From CAZBLK01 sp964492715 (lineage in GTDB: Bacteria > Bacillota > Clostridia > Lachnospirales > WRBF01): a stretch of 64,000 nucleotides of DNA. The notes beneath the pieces were generated by a model. The model searched no databases. It was not told the DNA's origin and saw only the letters and a list, made by a program, of their open reading frames with translations. Below are positions 16,585-24,724 of the stretch, piece by piece. The position numbers and the translations under genes are program-made. Positions within the stretch are counted from its first letter, which is position 1. Every line of letters begins with the position of its first letter. The DNA is taken from NCBI GenBank assembly GCA_964492715.1, contig CAZBLK010000003.1:1-64000 (forward strand). The letters run 5' to 3'.

Positions 16585-18756
16585 ATGCCTTGTGAAGTTA
16601 AAAAAGCTAGAGTTGACAAAATAAAGTCGTCCAAGCTTTTGACTGAGTTTAAATATGAGCCTATAAAGCTTGAAAAAGGCTACACAGACAAAACTTTATA
16701 CATAAATGTTTCTACTAATGAAGTTAAAATAAAAGACGTTCCAGAGCATGTAAAGAAAAATTTTACAGGCGGAAAAGGGTATGGGCTTTGGAACCTTTGG
16801 AACGCTATTTCTGACGAAACAAACTGGGACGACAGTGAAAATGAAATTGTTATAGCTACAGGCCCTGTTGGCGGCATTACTCAATACCCAGGCTCTGGAA
16901 AGTCAATCGTTGTTTCGCTTTCTCCTCTTTCAAACAACGTTATGGATTCAAACGTGGGTGGACATTTTGGCCCTTACTTAAAATTTTCTGGGTTTGATGC
17001 ACTTGAAATTCAAGGTAAAGCGAACCAAGATGTTATTGTTTATATAGACGGAAACACACAAACAGTTCAAATTTTTGAAGCAGACTACGACTTTGCAGAT
17101 AGCCATATTTATGGACAAGAGCTAACCGAAGCTTTTGCAGCAGATGAGGAAGATAAAAGAAACATTTCTGTTGTTTCAACAGGAAGCGCAGCAAAGCACG
17201 CAAAGTTTGCTATGCTTAACTTTTCATACTATGATAAACGCCGTGGTGAGCAACGCCTTAAACAAGCTGGACGTGGCGGAATGGGAACTGTTTTTGCAAA
17301 CAAAAACATTAAAGCACTTGTAATTCATTATGCGGGAACTACGCCAAACATGAATGATGTTGTAGACCTTGCAACAATCCAGAAAACAGGCACAAAGCTT
17401 CATAAGGAAATACACGATTACGACCCAATTCAAACGCAAAAGCGTGAGGTTGGTACAGCTAACATAGTTGAAATTATGAATGATTATGACCTTTTGCCAT
17501 GCAACAACTTTAAATATGGCAGTAACCCACAAGTTGTTAGAATTGATTCTAAAAATATTAAGAAAATAGTTACACAAAACGTACCAGATGGTTGTTGGTT
17601 TGGGTGTTCAATGGCGTGTGCAAAAGCAGCAGATAACTTTTTGCTAAAGACTGGGCCGTATAAAGGGCAAAAGGTTTTAGTTGACGGCCCAGAGTATGAA
17701 ACAGTTGCTGCTCTTGGCTCAAACCCTGCCGTGTTTAATATGGAACATGTTTTTGAGTGCAATTTCTATTGTGATACATATGGAATTGACACAATAAGCT
17801 TTGGTACACTTACAGCTTTTCTTATGGAATGTTACGAGCTTGGTGTGCTTAACAAAGAACGCACAGGTGGGCTTGAGCTTTGCTTTGGAAACGGCGATGC
17901 AATGATGGAGCTTCTTCACCAAATGTCTAGTGGGGAAGGGTTTGGACTTATTGCTGGAAATGGTGTAGAGTACTGCAAAAAATATTTCGTTGAAAACTTT
18001 GGCGCAGACCCTGCTGTAATGCACGACATTGGAATGTGCGGCAAGGGGCTTGAAGTTTCACAATATATGTCTAAAGAATCTATTGCACAGCAAGCTGGTT
18101 ATTTCATTACAAACAAAGGACCACAGCACGACGAAGCTTGGCTTATATTTATGGACATGGTAAACAACCAAATTCCTACTTATGAAAACAAAGCAGAAGC
18201 ACTGCATTACTTCCCTATGTTTAGAACATGGTTTGGGCTTTTGGGCTTGTGCAAGCTACCTTGGAATGACATTGAGCCTGCAAACAACCGCCAAACAGCA
18301 GAGCCTGCAAAAGTGCCAGAACATGTTGACAATTATCTTGCACTTTACAAGTCTGTTACAGGTGTGGAAATTGACCGTGACGACATGATTAGAATGTCTG
18401 AGCGAGTTTACAACTTCCAGCGTGTGTTTGTTGCGAGACGTGGTTATGCCTCACGTGCGTATGACACACCTCCTTATAGAGCTGTTGGCCCTGTTACACG
18501 TGAGGAGTACATTTCACGGGCAGAACGGTATGACAAACAGCTTGAGCAGTTTGGGCATGACTTAAAGGGCAAAACTGTTGTTGAAAAAATTAAGCTTTTG
18601 CGAGAGCATAGAGAAAAGCAGTACGACGAGCTTTTGAATGTTGTATATAAACGCAGAGGCTGGGATAATAACGGCATACCAAAGCCAGAATTATTAAAAG
18701 AGTTAGGTATTGACTATCCAGAGGTTATGCAAGTTGTAGAGCGGTTTCAAAAGTAG
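16585..18756 (+). CDS. aldehyde ferredoxin oxidoreductase family protein
   Basis: A 723-residue tungsto/molybdo-bis-pterin enzyme of the AOR family, which usually interconverts aldehydes and carboxylic acids with ferredoxin. The N-terminal pterin-binding domain is clear ('FTGGKGYGLWNL', 'ATGPVGG', 'GSGKS', 'NVGGHFGPYLKFSGFDAL', 'GRGGMGTVFANK'). Cluster ligands appear to be Cys337, Cys341 and Cys345 (CWFGCSMAC) plus Cys556 ('GLCKLPW'). The spacing CX3CX3C differs from the usual CX2CX3C. It is about 100 residues longer than archaeal AOR (about 605) and nearer YdhV-like enzymes, so the substrate is uncertain. A GGGAGG site precedes the ATG. A terminator follows at 18816. Confidence 0.88.
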   Translation: MPCEVKKARVDKIKSSKLLTEFKYEPIKLEKGYTDKTLYINVSTNEVKIKDVPEHVKKNFTGGKGYGLWNLWNAISDETNWDDSENEIVIATGPVGGITQYPGSGKSIVVSLSPLSNNVMDSNVGGHFGPYLKFSGFDALEIQGKANQDVIVYIDGNTQTVQIFEADYDFADSHIYGQELTEAFAADEEDKRNISVVSTGSAAKHAKFAMLNFSYYDKRRGEQRLKQAGRGGMGTVFANKNIKALVIHYAGTTPNMNDVVDLATIQKTGTKLHKEIHDYDPIQTQKREVGTANIVEIMNDYDLLPCNNFKYGSNPQVVRIDSKNIKKIVTQNVPDGCWFGCSMACAKAADNFLLKTGPYKGQKVLVDGPEYETVAALGSNPAVFNMEHVFECNFYCDTYGIDTISFGTLTAFLMECYELGVLNKERTGGLELCFGNGDAMMELLHQMSSGEGFGLIAGNGVEYCKKYFVENFGADPAVMHDIGMCGKGLEVSQYMSKESIAQQAGYFITNKGPQHDEAWLIFMDMVNNQIPTYENKAEALHYFPMFRTWFGLLGLCKLPWNDIEPANNRQTAEPAKVPEHVDNYLALYKSVTGVEIDRDDMIRMSERVYNFQRVFVARRGYASRAYDTPPYRAVGPVTREEYISRAERYDKQLEQFGHDLKGKTVVEKIKLLREHREKQYDELLNVVYKRRGWDNNGIPKPELLKELGIDYPEVMQVVERFQK

Positions 18757-18815
18757 ACTTCTTGCCGTAAAGGCGGCGTTTATAATTTCTCAAGAGGTCT
18801 AGTAGAAAAATATTG

Positions 18816-18839
18816 GGGCGGACGTTGTTCGCCCTTTTT
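18816..18839 (+). terminator. rho-independent terminator after AOR
   Basis: GGGCGGAC (18816-18823), a GTT loop, GTTCGCCC (18827-18834) and a TTTTT tail. It separates AOR from the sulfur-carrier gene, although partial readthrough would still link them. Confidence 0.85.
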
Positions 18840-18871
18840 AATCATTGCACAATTTTATAAAGGGGTATAAA

Positions 18872-19069
18872 ATGATATTATTAAACAATAGAGAATTTGA
18901 GTATTTTGAAAATATGACAGTGAGGAAGTTGATTGATAAATTAAAATATTCTTATCCTGTACTTATTGTTAGAGTAAATAAAGTATTAATAGATGAAGCG
19001 CAGTTTGAAACAACTACTATTAAAGATGGTGATATTGTTGACATTATTCACCCTATATGCGGAGGCTGA
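18872..19069 (+). CDS. ThiS/MoaD-like sulfur carrier protein
   Basis: A 65-residue beta-grasp protein ending in Gly-Gly ('PICGG'), the tail that is adenylated and thiocarboxylated in ThiS and MoaD. 'IVRVNKVLID' and 'IKDGDIVDIIHP' match the ThiS/MoaD pattern. Lying just after an AOR gene, it may donate sulfur for the tungsto- or molybdopterin cofactor rather than for thiamine; no thi or moa genes are nearby to decide. The start ATG 18872 follows AGGGG; a longer TTG reading has no ribosome site. Confidence 0.85.
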   Translation: MILLNNREFEYFENMTVRKLIDKLKYSYPVLIVRVNKVLIDEAQFETTTIKDGDIVDIIHPICGG

Positions 19070-19114
19070 TTTACAAATAAATTTGTTTCATAAAAAACTT
19101 TAGAGGTGATATTG

Positions 19115-19540
19115 TTGAAAATTTCAACAAAAGGGCGTTATGCTTTGGAAGCGCTAACATATATGTCTGCAAATCAAGACAAGATGCCAATTAACATAAA
19201 AATATTAGCAGAAGAAACAACAATTTCGGAAAGGTACTTAGAACAGATTTTTTTAATTCTTCGTAAAGCTGGAATTTTGTCAACAAAACGAGGGCCTGGC
19301 GGAGGATATTTTATTGCAGTTAGTTGTGACGTTTTAAAAATTGGTGATGTAATTCGAGTTGTTGAAGGCGAAATTATTCCTGTACCATGCGTTAAAGGGT
19401 CTTGCAACCGTGGTGATGATTTTTATAATACTTGCAAAACTAGAGATATATGGAAAAAGATTGCAGCTTCTGCTGATGTAGTGTTTGATGGAATTACTCT
19501 TGCAGATTTGGCATCAAAATATAATGAAATGAGGTGCTAA
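19115..19540 (+). CDS. Rrf2-family regulator 1
   Basis: A 141-residue Rrf2 winged-helix regulator. The family opening 'MKISTKGRYALEAL', the recognition region 'ISERYLEQIFLILRKAGIL' and wing 'RGPGGGYF' are intact. Three cysteines, 92, 97 and 107, sit in the segment that binds an Fe-S cluster in IscR, but the spacing (X4, X9) differs from IscR. Start is TTG 19115 after AGAGGTG. It lies 45 bases after the sulfur carrier and one base before the second Rrf2 gene. Confidence 0.88.
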   Translation: MKISTKGRYALEALTYMSANQDKMPINIKILAEETTISERYLEQIFLILRKAGILSTKRGPGGGYFIAVSCDVLKIGDVIRVVEGEIIPVPCVKGSCNRGDDFYNTCKTRDIWKKIAASADVVFDGITLADLASKYNEMRC

Positions 19541-19541
19541 T

Positions 19542-19964
19542 TTGAAGATATCAACTAAAGGACGTTATGGGCTTAGAGCTATTATAGATTTAACTTTACA
19601 TTCTGACGATAGCTTTGTTTCTTTAGCCACTATTGCAAAAAGACAAAATATTTCACTAAACTATTTAGAGCACAGTTTTTCGTCGTTGAAAAAAGCTGGA
19701 ATTATCATTGGATTGGCTGGCTCAAACGGAGGGTATAAGCTTAATTGTGACCCAAGCAAACTTACTGTTAAAGACATTTTGGTTGTTTTAGAGGGAGATT
19801 TATCTGTTATTGATAATTCATACAGAAAAAATGAATCTGTTTTAAGGCGTTGTATCCGTGAAAATGTTTGGGAAAAAATTGATGAAAGTATTGATGATAT
19901 TGTTTCTAATATGACTATTCAAGACATTATTGGCAAAAATGAAACAGATGTTCCTTTGACCTAG
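19542..19964 (+). CDS. Rrf2-family regulator 2, cysteine cluster lost
   Basis: A 140-residue Rrf2 protein closely related to its neighbours in the DNA-binding half ('MKISTKGRYGLRAI', 'NISLNYLEHSFSSLKKAGI', 'GSNGGYKLN'). The loop that carries three or four cysteines in the flanking paralogues here has a single one (Cys104), so cluster binding seems lost or changed. The 'LEQ' of helix 3 reads 'LEH'. The TTG start follows GAGGTGC, and the gap from regulator 1 is one base, so they are co-translated. It may sense something else or act through heterodimers. Confidence 0.85.
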   Translation: MKISTKGRYGLRAIIDLTLHSDDSFVSLATIAKRQNISLNYLEHSFSSLKKAGIIIGLAGSNGGYKLNCDPSKLTVKDILVVLEGDLSVIDNSYRKNESVLRRCIRENVWEKIDESIDDIVSNMTIQDIIGKNETDVPLT

Positions 19965-20005
19965 CAAAATTTATCCTTTCTAAATATAAATTAAATTTCA
20001 CACAA

Positions 20006-20047
20006 ACCGCCGAATTACTAGAAATGTAAGTTACACATTTCGGCGGT
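20006..20047. repeat. GC-rich hairpin between regulators 2 and 3
   Basis: ACCGCCGAA (20006-20014) pairs with TTCGGCGGT (20039-20047), with an inner AAATGT/ACATTT pairing. There is no T-run on the plus strand. It may be a weak terminator or an RNA structure ending the upstream unit. Confidence 0.45.
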
Positions 20048-20103
20048 GCTTATTAGACACATCATTTCCTTATTAATTGTCCAATTTAAATTATCGTATC
20101 CTA

Positions 20104-20132
20104 TTGACAACACAAAAGTAATATTGTATCAT
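20104..20132 (+). promoter_or_regulatory. sigma-A promoter of rrf2-3/nifS/nifU
   Basis: TTGACA (20104-20109), a 17-base spacer and TATCAT (20127-20132), 57 bases before the regulator start codon. Confidence 0.75.
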
Positions 20133-20140
20133 TAATTAAA

Positions 20141-20155
20141 ACCAAGTAACTTGGT
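20141..20155. promoter_or_regulatory. probable Rrf2/IscR-type operator
   Basis: A perfect 15-bp palindrome, ACCAAGT-A-ACTTGGT, begins eight bases after the -10 box and so covers the expected transcription start. It is placed to allow autorepression of the regulator and the Fe-S genes behind it. Confidence 0.65.
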
Positions 20156-20188
20156 ATGAATTAAACAACCTCAAAAGGTGTGATAGAA

Positions 20189-20620
20189 TTGAAAATATCT
20201 ACAAGAGGGCGTTATGGCTTGCGTGCCATTGTTGACTTGGCTTCTCATGAAGGTGAAAAATATGTTTCACTAAAATCCATTGCAGAACGCCAAAATATTT
20301 CTGAAAATTATTTGGAGCAGTTAATATCTTCACTTAAAAAAGCTGGGCTTGTTAAAAGCATTAGGGGTGCTTCAGGTGGCTATTGCTTAAATTGCAACCC
20401 TAAGGAAGTTTCTGTTGGCACCATTTTAAACATTCTTGAAGGCTCACTTTACCCTGTTGACTGTTTGGTGGAAGATGAAAGCAATGCGTGCGGAAGTGCA
20501 AGCTGCAAAACATGCGTAACAAAGCCAATTTGGGAAAAGCTATATGAAACGATGTCAGATGTTTTAAATGGCATAACGCTTGACGATTTAGTGAACAACT
20601 ACAAAAAAATTGAATTATAA
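20189..20620 (+). CDS. iscR: Rrf2-family regulator 3 (IscR-like)
   Basis: A 143-residue Rrf2 regulator next to the Fe-S assembly genes. The HTH region 'NISENYLEQLISSLKKAGLV' and wing 'RGASGGY' are intact. Four cysteines (92, 101, 106, 109) lie in the cluster loop; three could hold a [2Fe-2S] or [4Fe-4S] cluster. It is followed by nifS after 63 bases, the usual Clostridia arrangement, so it most likely senses Fe-S status and controls nifS-nifU. Start is TTG 20189 after AAAGGTG. Confidence 0.88.
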   Translation: MKISTRGRYGLRAIVDLASHEGEKYVSLKSIAERQNISENYLEQLISSLKKAGLVKSIRGASGGYCLNCNPKEVSVGTILNILEGSLYPVDCLVEDESNACGSASCKTCVTKPIWEKLYETMSDVLNGITLDDLVNNYKKIEL

Positions 20621-20683
20621 CGTTCGGATATAAATGATTAAACATGAAAATGTAAACACAAAAGAGAAATAGGAGTTGATTTT

Positions 20684-21859
20684 ATGTCACAAGGAGTTTA
20701 TTTTGACAACGCTGCAACAAAATGTGTTCGTCCAGAGGTTTTTGAGGCAATGCGCCCTTTTTTAACCGATAATTACGGAAACCCTTCAAGTGTATACGAA
20801 CTTGGAAGGAACACAAAAAAATTTATAGATGAAGCAAGGCAAAAAGTAGCAACTGCTATTGGTGCTGGCAAAGATGAAATTTTTTTTACAGCAGGCGGAA
20901 CGGAAGCAGACAACTGGGCTATTAAAGGTATTGCCGAAGCTTTAGCAGAAAAGGGCAACCACATAATTACAACGACAATTGAGCACCATGCTGTTCTTCA
21001 CACTTGTGAATACCTTGAAAAAAAAGGTTTTGAAGTAACTTATTTGCCTGTAGACGAATTTGGGCTTATAAACTTAGATGAATTAGAAGCCGCAATTCGC
21101 CCAGAAACTATACTTATTACAATTATGTTTGCAAATAATGAAATTGGTACAATACAGCCTATACCTGAAATAGGCGCAATTGCTAAAAAACATGGCATTT
21201 ATTTCCACTCAGATGCAGTTCAAGCGGTTGGGCATGTTGACATTGACGTTAAATCACTTAATGTTGACCTTCTTTCAATTTCTGCACACAAGCTTTATGC
21301 TCCAAAGGGAGTAGGGGCTTTATATATACGCAAGGGCGTTAAGATTACTCAGCTTATACACGGTGGAGGACAGGAAAGAAAACGCCGTGGTGGAACTGAA
21401 AACGTTGCAGGAATTGTGGCGTTTGGAACAGCCATTGAGCTTATGTCAAAAGAAATGCAAGAAGAAAATAAAAAACTTTTACATTTGCGTGATAAGCTTA
21501 TAGATGGAATACTTAAAAATATTCCTTATACAAGGTTAAACGGGCACAGAGAAAAAAGGCTTTCGGATAACGTTAACGTATCGTTTGAATTTATAGAAGG
21601 TGAATCGCTTTTGCTACTGCTTGACATGCAGCATATTTATGCTTCCAGCGGTTCAGCGTGTACGTCGGGTTCGTTAGACCCTTCTCATGTTTTGCTTGCA
21701 ATAGGCTTGCCGCATGAAATCGCACACGGTTCGTTAAGGCTTTCACTTGGCAGGTACAATACAGATGAAGATGTTGACAAGTTGCTTGCTGTGTTGCCGC
21801 CAATTGTACAAAGGCTTAGAGAAATGTCACCGTTATATGAAAATGTTAAAAAACGATAA
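20684..21859 (+). CDS. nifS: cysteine desulfurase
   Basis: A 391-residue PLP enzyme that takes sulfur from cysteine for Fe-S assembly and tRNA thiolation. PLP-binding Lys203 in 'SAHKLYAPKG', His101 in 'TIEHHAVLH' and the sulfur-accepting Cys326 in 'SSGSACTSGS' are present. The long loop around the active cysteine is typical of class I (NifS/IscS) enzymes. Adjacent nifU and mnmA are its expected sulfur acceptors. Confidence 0.95.
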   Translation: MSQGVYFDNAATKCVRPEVFEAMRPFLTDNYGNPSSVYELGRNTKKFIDEARQKVATAIGAGKDEIFFTAGGTEADNWAIKGIAEALAEKGNHIITTTIEHHAVLHTCEYLEKKGFEVTYLPVDEFGLINLDELEAAIRPETILITIMFANNEIGTIQPIPEIGAIAKKHGIYFHSDAVQAVGHVDIDVKSLNVDLLSISAHKLYAPKGVGALYIRKGVKITQLIHGGGQERKRRGGTENVAGIVAFGTAIELMSKEMQEENKKLLHLRDKLIDGILKNIPYTRLNGHREKRLSDNVNVSFEFIEGESLLLLLDMQHIYASSGSACTSGSLDPSHVLLAIGLPHEIAHGSLRLSLGRYNTDEDVDKLLAVLPPIVQRLREMSPLYENVKKR

Positions 21860-21882
21860 ATTTTTATAAGGAGGATTTTAAA

Positions 21883-22320
21883 ATGTACAGCGAAAAAGTA
21901 ATGGACCATTTTGCAAACCCACGAAACGTTGGGGAAATTGAAGATGCCAGCGGCGTTGGTATGGTTGGTAATGCAAAATGCGGAGATATTATGAAGGTTT
22001 ATTTAAAAATAGAAGATGACATAGTAAAAGATGCAAAGTTTAAAACTTTTGGGTGCGGCGCAGCCGTTGCTACAAGCAGCATTGCAACAGAACTTGTAAT
22101 TGGTAAAACGCTTGAAGAAGCAATTAAAATTTCTAACAAAGCAGTTATGGAAGCATTGGACGGGCTTCCACCTGCAAAGGTGCATTGCTCTTGCTTGGCA
22201 GAAGAGGCTTTGCACGCTGCACTTTGGGACTATGCAGTAAAGAACGGAAAAGTTATTGAAGGTTTAAAGCCTCCTGTTGAAGACATTGGTGAGCATGGGC
22301 ATGAAGAAATTTTTGATTAA
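21883..22320 (+). CDS. nifU: Fe-S cluster assembly scaffold (NifU/IscU-like)
   Basis: A 145-residue scaffold that builds clusters from NifS sulfur. Ligands Cys33 with Asp35 ('NAKCGD'), Cys58 ('TFGCGAA') and Cys102 ('VHCSCLAEEAL') are present, with an extra Cys104. The protein is the single-domain N-terminal form. It has a GGAGG site and follows nifS by 23 bases. Confidence 0.95.
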   Translation: MYSEKVMDHFANPRNVGEIEDASGVGMVGNAKCGDIMKVYLKIEDDIVKDAKFKTFGCGAAVATSSIATELVIGKTLEEAIKISNKAVMEALDGLPPAKVHCSCLAEEALHAALWDYAVKNGKVIEGLKPPVEDIGEHGHEEIFD

Positions 22321-22336
22321 GTTTGAATAATTGTAT

Positions 22337-22366
22337 TTGCTACAATTCATATAAATATAGTATAAT
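22337..22366 (+). promoter_or_regulatory. probable mnmA promoter
   Basis: TTGCTA (22337-22342), an 18-base spacer and consensus TATAAT (22361-22366). Its start point would fall at a 7-bp inverted repeat, TCCCCAC (22370-22376) and GTGGGGA (22390-22396), which could be a 5' hairpin or operator. Confidence 0.6.
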
Positions 22367-22426
22367 ATATCCCCACGGTAATTAAGCTTGTGGGGAATGT
22401 ATTGTATTAGCAAAATAGGAGAACGT

Positions 22427-23521
22427 ATGAAAAAAACTGTAGTTATTGGAATGTCTGGTGGTGTTGACAGCTCTGTTGCGGCGTATATTTTGAAGCAACA
22501 GGGCTATTCTGTTATAGGTGTGTCGATGAAGCTTTTAGACGACAACTACGGAGAGTGTGAAATTGAAAACGGTGGTTGCTGTGGTTTAAGCGGAATTGAA
22601 GACGCAAGGCATGTAGCCAATTTATTAGACATTCCATTTTATGTTATAAACTTTAAAAATGAATTTAAAAACAAAGTGGTTGATTATTTTATTTATGAGT
22701 ACATGAAGGGTAACACACCAAACCCTTGTATAGCATGTAATAGATACATTAAATGGGGCGCAATGCTTAACAAAGCAAAACAGCTTGAAGCTGATTTTAT
22801 TGCCACAGGGCATTACGCATTAATCGAACGTTCAGATGAAACAGGAAGGTTTTTGCTTAAAAAGTCAAAGTCTGCCGCTAAAGACCAAACATATGCTTTG
22901 TACAACCTTACACAAGAGCAGTTGAGCAAAACGCTTATGCCAATTGGAGCTTACGATAAAGACGAGGTTAGAAAAATTGCACTAGAAATTGGGCTTAATG
23001 TTGCAAACAAACCTGACAGCCAAGACATTTGCTTTGTACCAGACAAAAACTATGCTAAATTCATTGAGGGCAACACAGGCAGCAAGCATAAAGAAGGAAA
23101 GTTTATTGACGTAAACGGAAAAGAACTAGGTACACATAAAGGTATAACAAACTACACAATTGGGCAAAGGAAAAATTTGGGAATTAGTTTTGGCGAAAGA
23201 GTCTATGTTAAAAACATTAATGTAGAAAGTAATACAGTTACTCTTTCTGACGATGCTTCGCTTTATGAAAACAGTTTAACTGCAACTGATATTAACCTTA
23301 TTAAAATACCAGAAATTACAAAGCCAATTAGGTGTCAAGCAAAAATAAGGTACAACCAAAGCCCATCAGATTGTGTTATTGAAAAAGCAAACGAGCATGG
23401 GGTGATTGTTTGCACATTTGATAAACCTCAAAGGGCAATTACTCCTGGGCAATCAGTAGTCTTTTATGACAATGATTACGTAATTGGAGGAGCTACCATA
23501 ACAAATAGTTGCAATAAATAA
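22427..23521 (+). CDS. mnmA: tRNA-specific 2-thiouridylase MnmA
   Basis: A 364-residue enzyme making 2-thiouridine at the wobble position of Lys, Glu and Gln tRNAs. The PP-loop 'SGGVDSS' (10-16), catalytic Cys101 ('NPCIACN') and Cys202 ('DICFVP') are intact, as is 'GHYA' near 128. Start ATG 22427 follows AGGAGAA; 13 further in-frame codons upstream are not conserved. Its place after nifS-nifU fits direct sulfur supply. Confidence 0.95.
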   Translation: MKKTVVIGMSGGVDSSVAAYILKQQGYSVIGVSMKLLDDNYGECEIENGGCCGLSGIEDARHVANLLDIPFYVINFKNEFKNKVVDYFIYEYMKGNTPNPCIACNRYIKWGAMLNKAKQLEADFIATGHYALIERSDETGRFLLKKSKSAAKDQTYALYNLTQEQLSKTLMPIGAYDKDEVRKIALEIGLNVANKPDSQDICFVPDKNYAKFIEGNTGSKHKEGKFIDVNGKELGTHKGITNYTIGQRKNLGISFGERVYVKNINVESNTVTLSDDASLYENSLTATDINLIKIPEITKPIRCQAKIRYNQSPSDCVIEKANEHGVIVCTFDKPQRAITPGQSVVFYDNDYVIGGATITNSCNK

Positions 23522-23639
23522 AATTCTAATAATAAATTTTGTTTTTAAAAATGCCCAATTTTCAACGTTGTAATGTCGTAAAATGACAAATTATCACATT
23601 TTATCCATTAAAATGCAAACTATTTTTTATTTTACATTA

Positions 23640-23668
23640 TTGACATTGTATTATAATATAAGTATTAT
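23640..23668 (+). promoter_or_regulatory. sigma-A promoter before ftsQ
   Basis: TTGACA (23640-23645), a 17-base spacer and TATTAT (23663-23668), about 100 bases upstream of the ftsQ start. Confidence 0.7.
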
Positions 23669-23766
23669 AAGTATATTAGAGGATAAACAGCCCAGCCCCT
23701 AATAAAAGTTTGCAAAAACGTTTATTAACTTTGTGTGGAATTTTTGACAAATTTTATGGTGAGTTT

Positions 23767-24489
23767 ATGAAAAGCAGCTTTAAGTTTTTTTTATTCATTG
23801 CTTTTTTTGTTGTAGTAGTTGTTTCCATTGCTTTGTCTCCAATATTTACTGTTTCAACTGTAGAGGTTTTTGGAAATAAAGCATTTACAAAAGAACAAGT
23901 TTTAACTTTATCAGAAATGAAAGATAATGCAAATATTTTTGCTTTAAGTAAAGGAGCATTAAGCAAAAATATTTTAAGCAACAACTACATAGATGATGTT
24001 GAAATTTCAAAAGATTACTTTCAAAAAAAAGTAACCATTAATATAAAGGAACGTATGTTAAGCGGTTATATAAAGCATGACAGCGGTTCGTACATTTATA
24101 TTGATGATAACGGCAGAGTTCTTGAAATTAAACAGTTTTTTACTGAAAAGCTTCCTATAATTGTTGGTTTGAAAATTTCTGAGGCTACGTATGGTCAACA
24201 TCTAAAGTTAGAAAACAATGTTTCTTTTGACAGTTTGGTTGCGCTTGTCCAGCTGTTTAAAAAATATGAAATTAATCAGGATATACTTAACGTTGACCTT
24301 GGCGACGAGGCTGACATTCATATTTATATAAATGACATTGATGTACTAATGGGTGATATGCAGGACGCAGACGAAAAAATTCGAACTATAAAAGTTATCG
24401 TTGAGAAGTTGCAAGAAGAAGGCATAAATGGTGGTTTTTTGGACATTAGGGACATTGACAAAGTTCCATGGTTAAAGCTTTTGACATAA
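23767..24489 (+). CDS. ftsQ: cell division protein FtsQ/DivIB
   Basis: A 240-residue bitopic membrane protein of the divisome. One membrane helix (about 4-24) is followed by a POTRA domain beginning 'FTVSTVEVFGNKAFTKEQV' and the FtsQ/DivIB beta domain. It lies directly upstream of ftsZ as in many Firmicutes. The start ATG 23767 with GGTGAG is preferred to an in-frame ATG 19 codons earlier, because it puts the membrane helix at the N-terminus. Confidence 0.88.
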   Translation: MKSSFKFFLFIAFFVVVVVSIALSPIFTVSTVEVFGNKAFTKEQVLTLSEMKDNANIFALSKGALSKNILSNNYIDDVEISKDYFQKKVTINIKERMLSGYIKHDSGSYIYIDDNGRVLEIKQFFTEKLPIIVGLKISEATYGQHLKLENNVSFDSLVALVQLFKKYEINQDILNVDLGDEADIHIYINDIDVLMGDMQDADEKIRTIKVIVEKLQEEGINGGFLDIRDIDKVPWLKLLT

Positions 24490-24532
24490 TGTAAACATAA
24501 AAAGGTTATCAAATAATGACAAAAGAAAGTAT

Positions 24533-24561
24533 TTGATATTATTTTGAAATTTTAATATAAT
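24533..24561 (+). promoter_or_regulatory. sigma-A promoter of ftsZ
   Basis: TTGATA (24533-24538), a 17-base spacer and consensus TATAAT (24556-24561). It gives a leader of about 155 bases that contains a weak hairpin (TTTCTTAACC 24607-24616 with GGGTAAGAAA 24629-24638). Confidence 0.75.
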
Positions 24562-24724
24562 AGTCCATAACATTTTATTTTTTATTGGTTTTGATTATTA
24601 AACTACTTTCTTAACCTTAAATTTTTGAGGGTAAGAAAAGCCTACTGAAAAATTAAATTTCTTTTAGGGTTTTGCTAATTTACGGTTTGTAATTAGTATA
24701 CATGTAATTAAGGGGGTTGTACGT

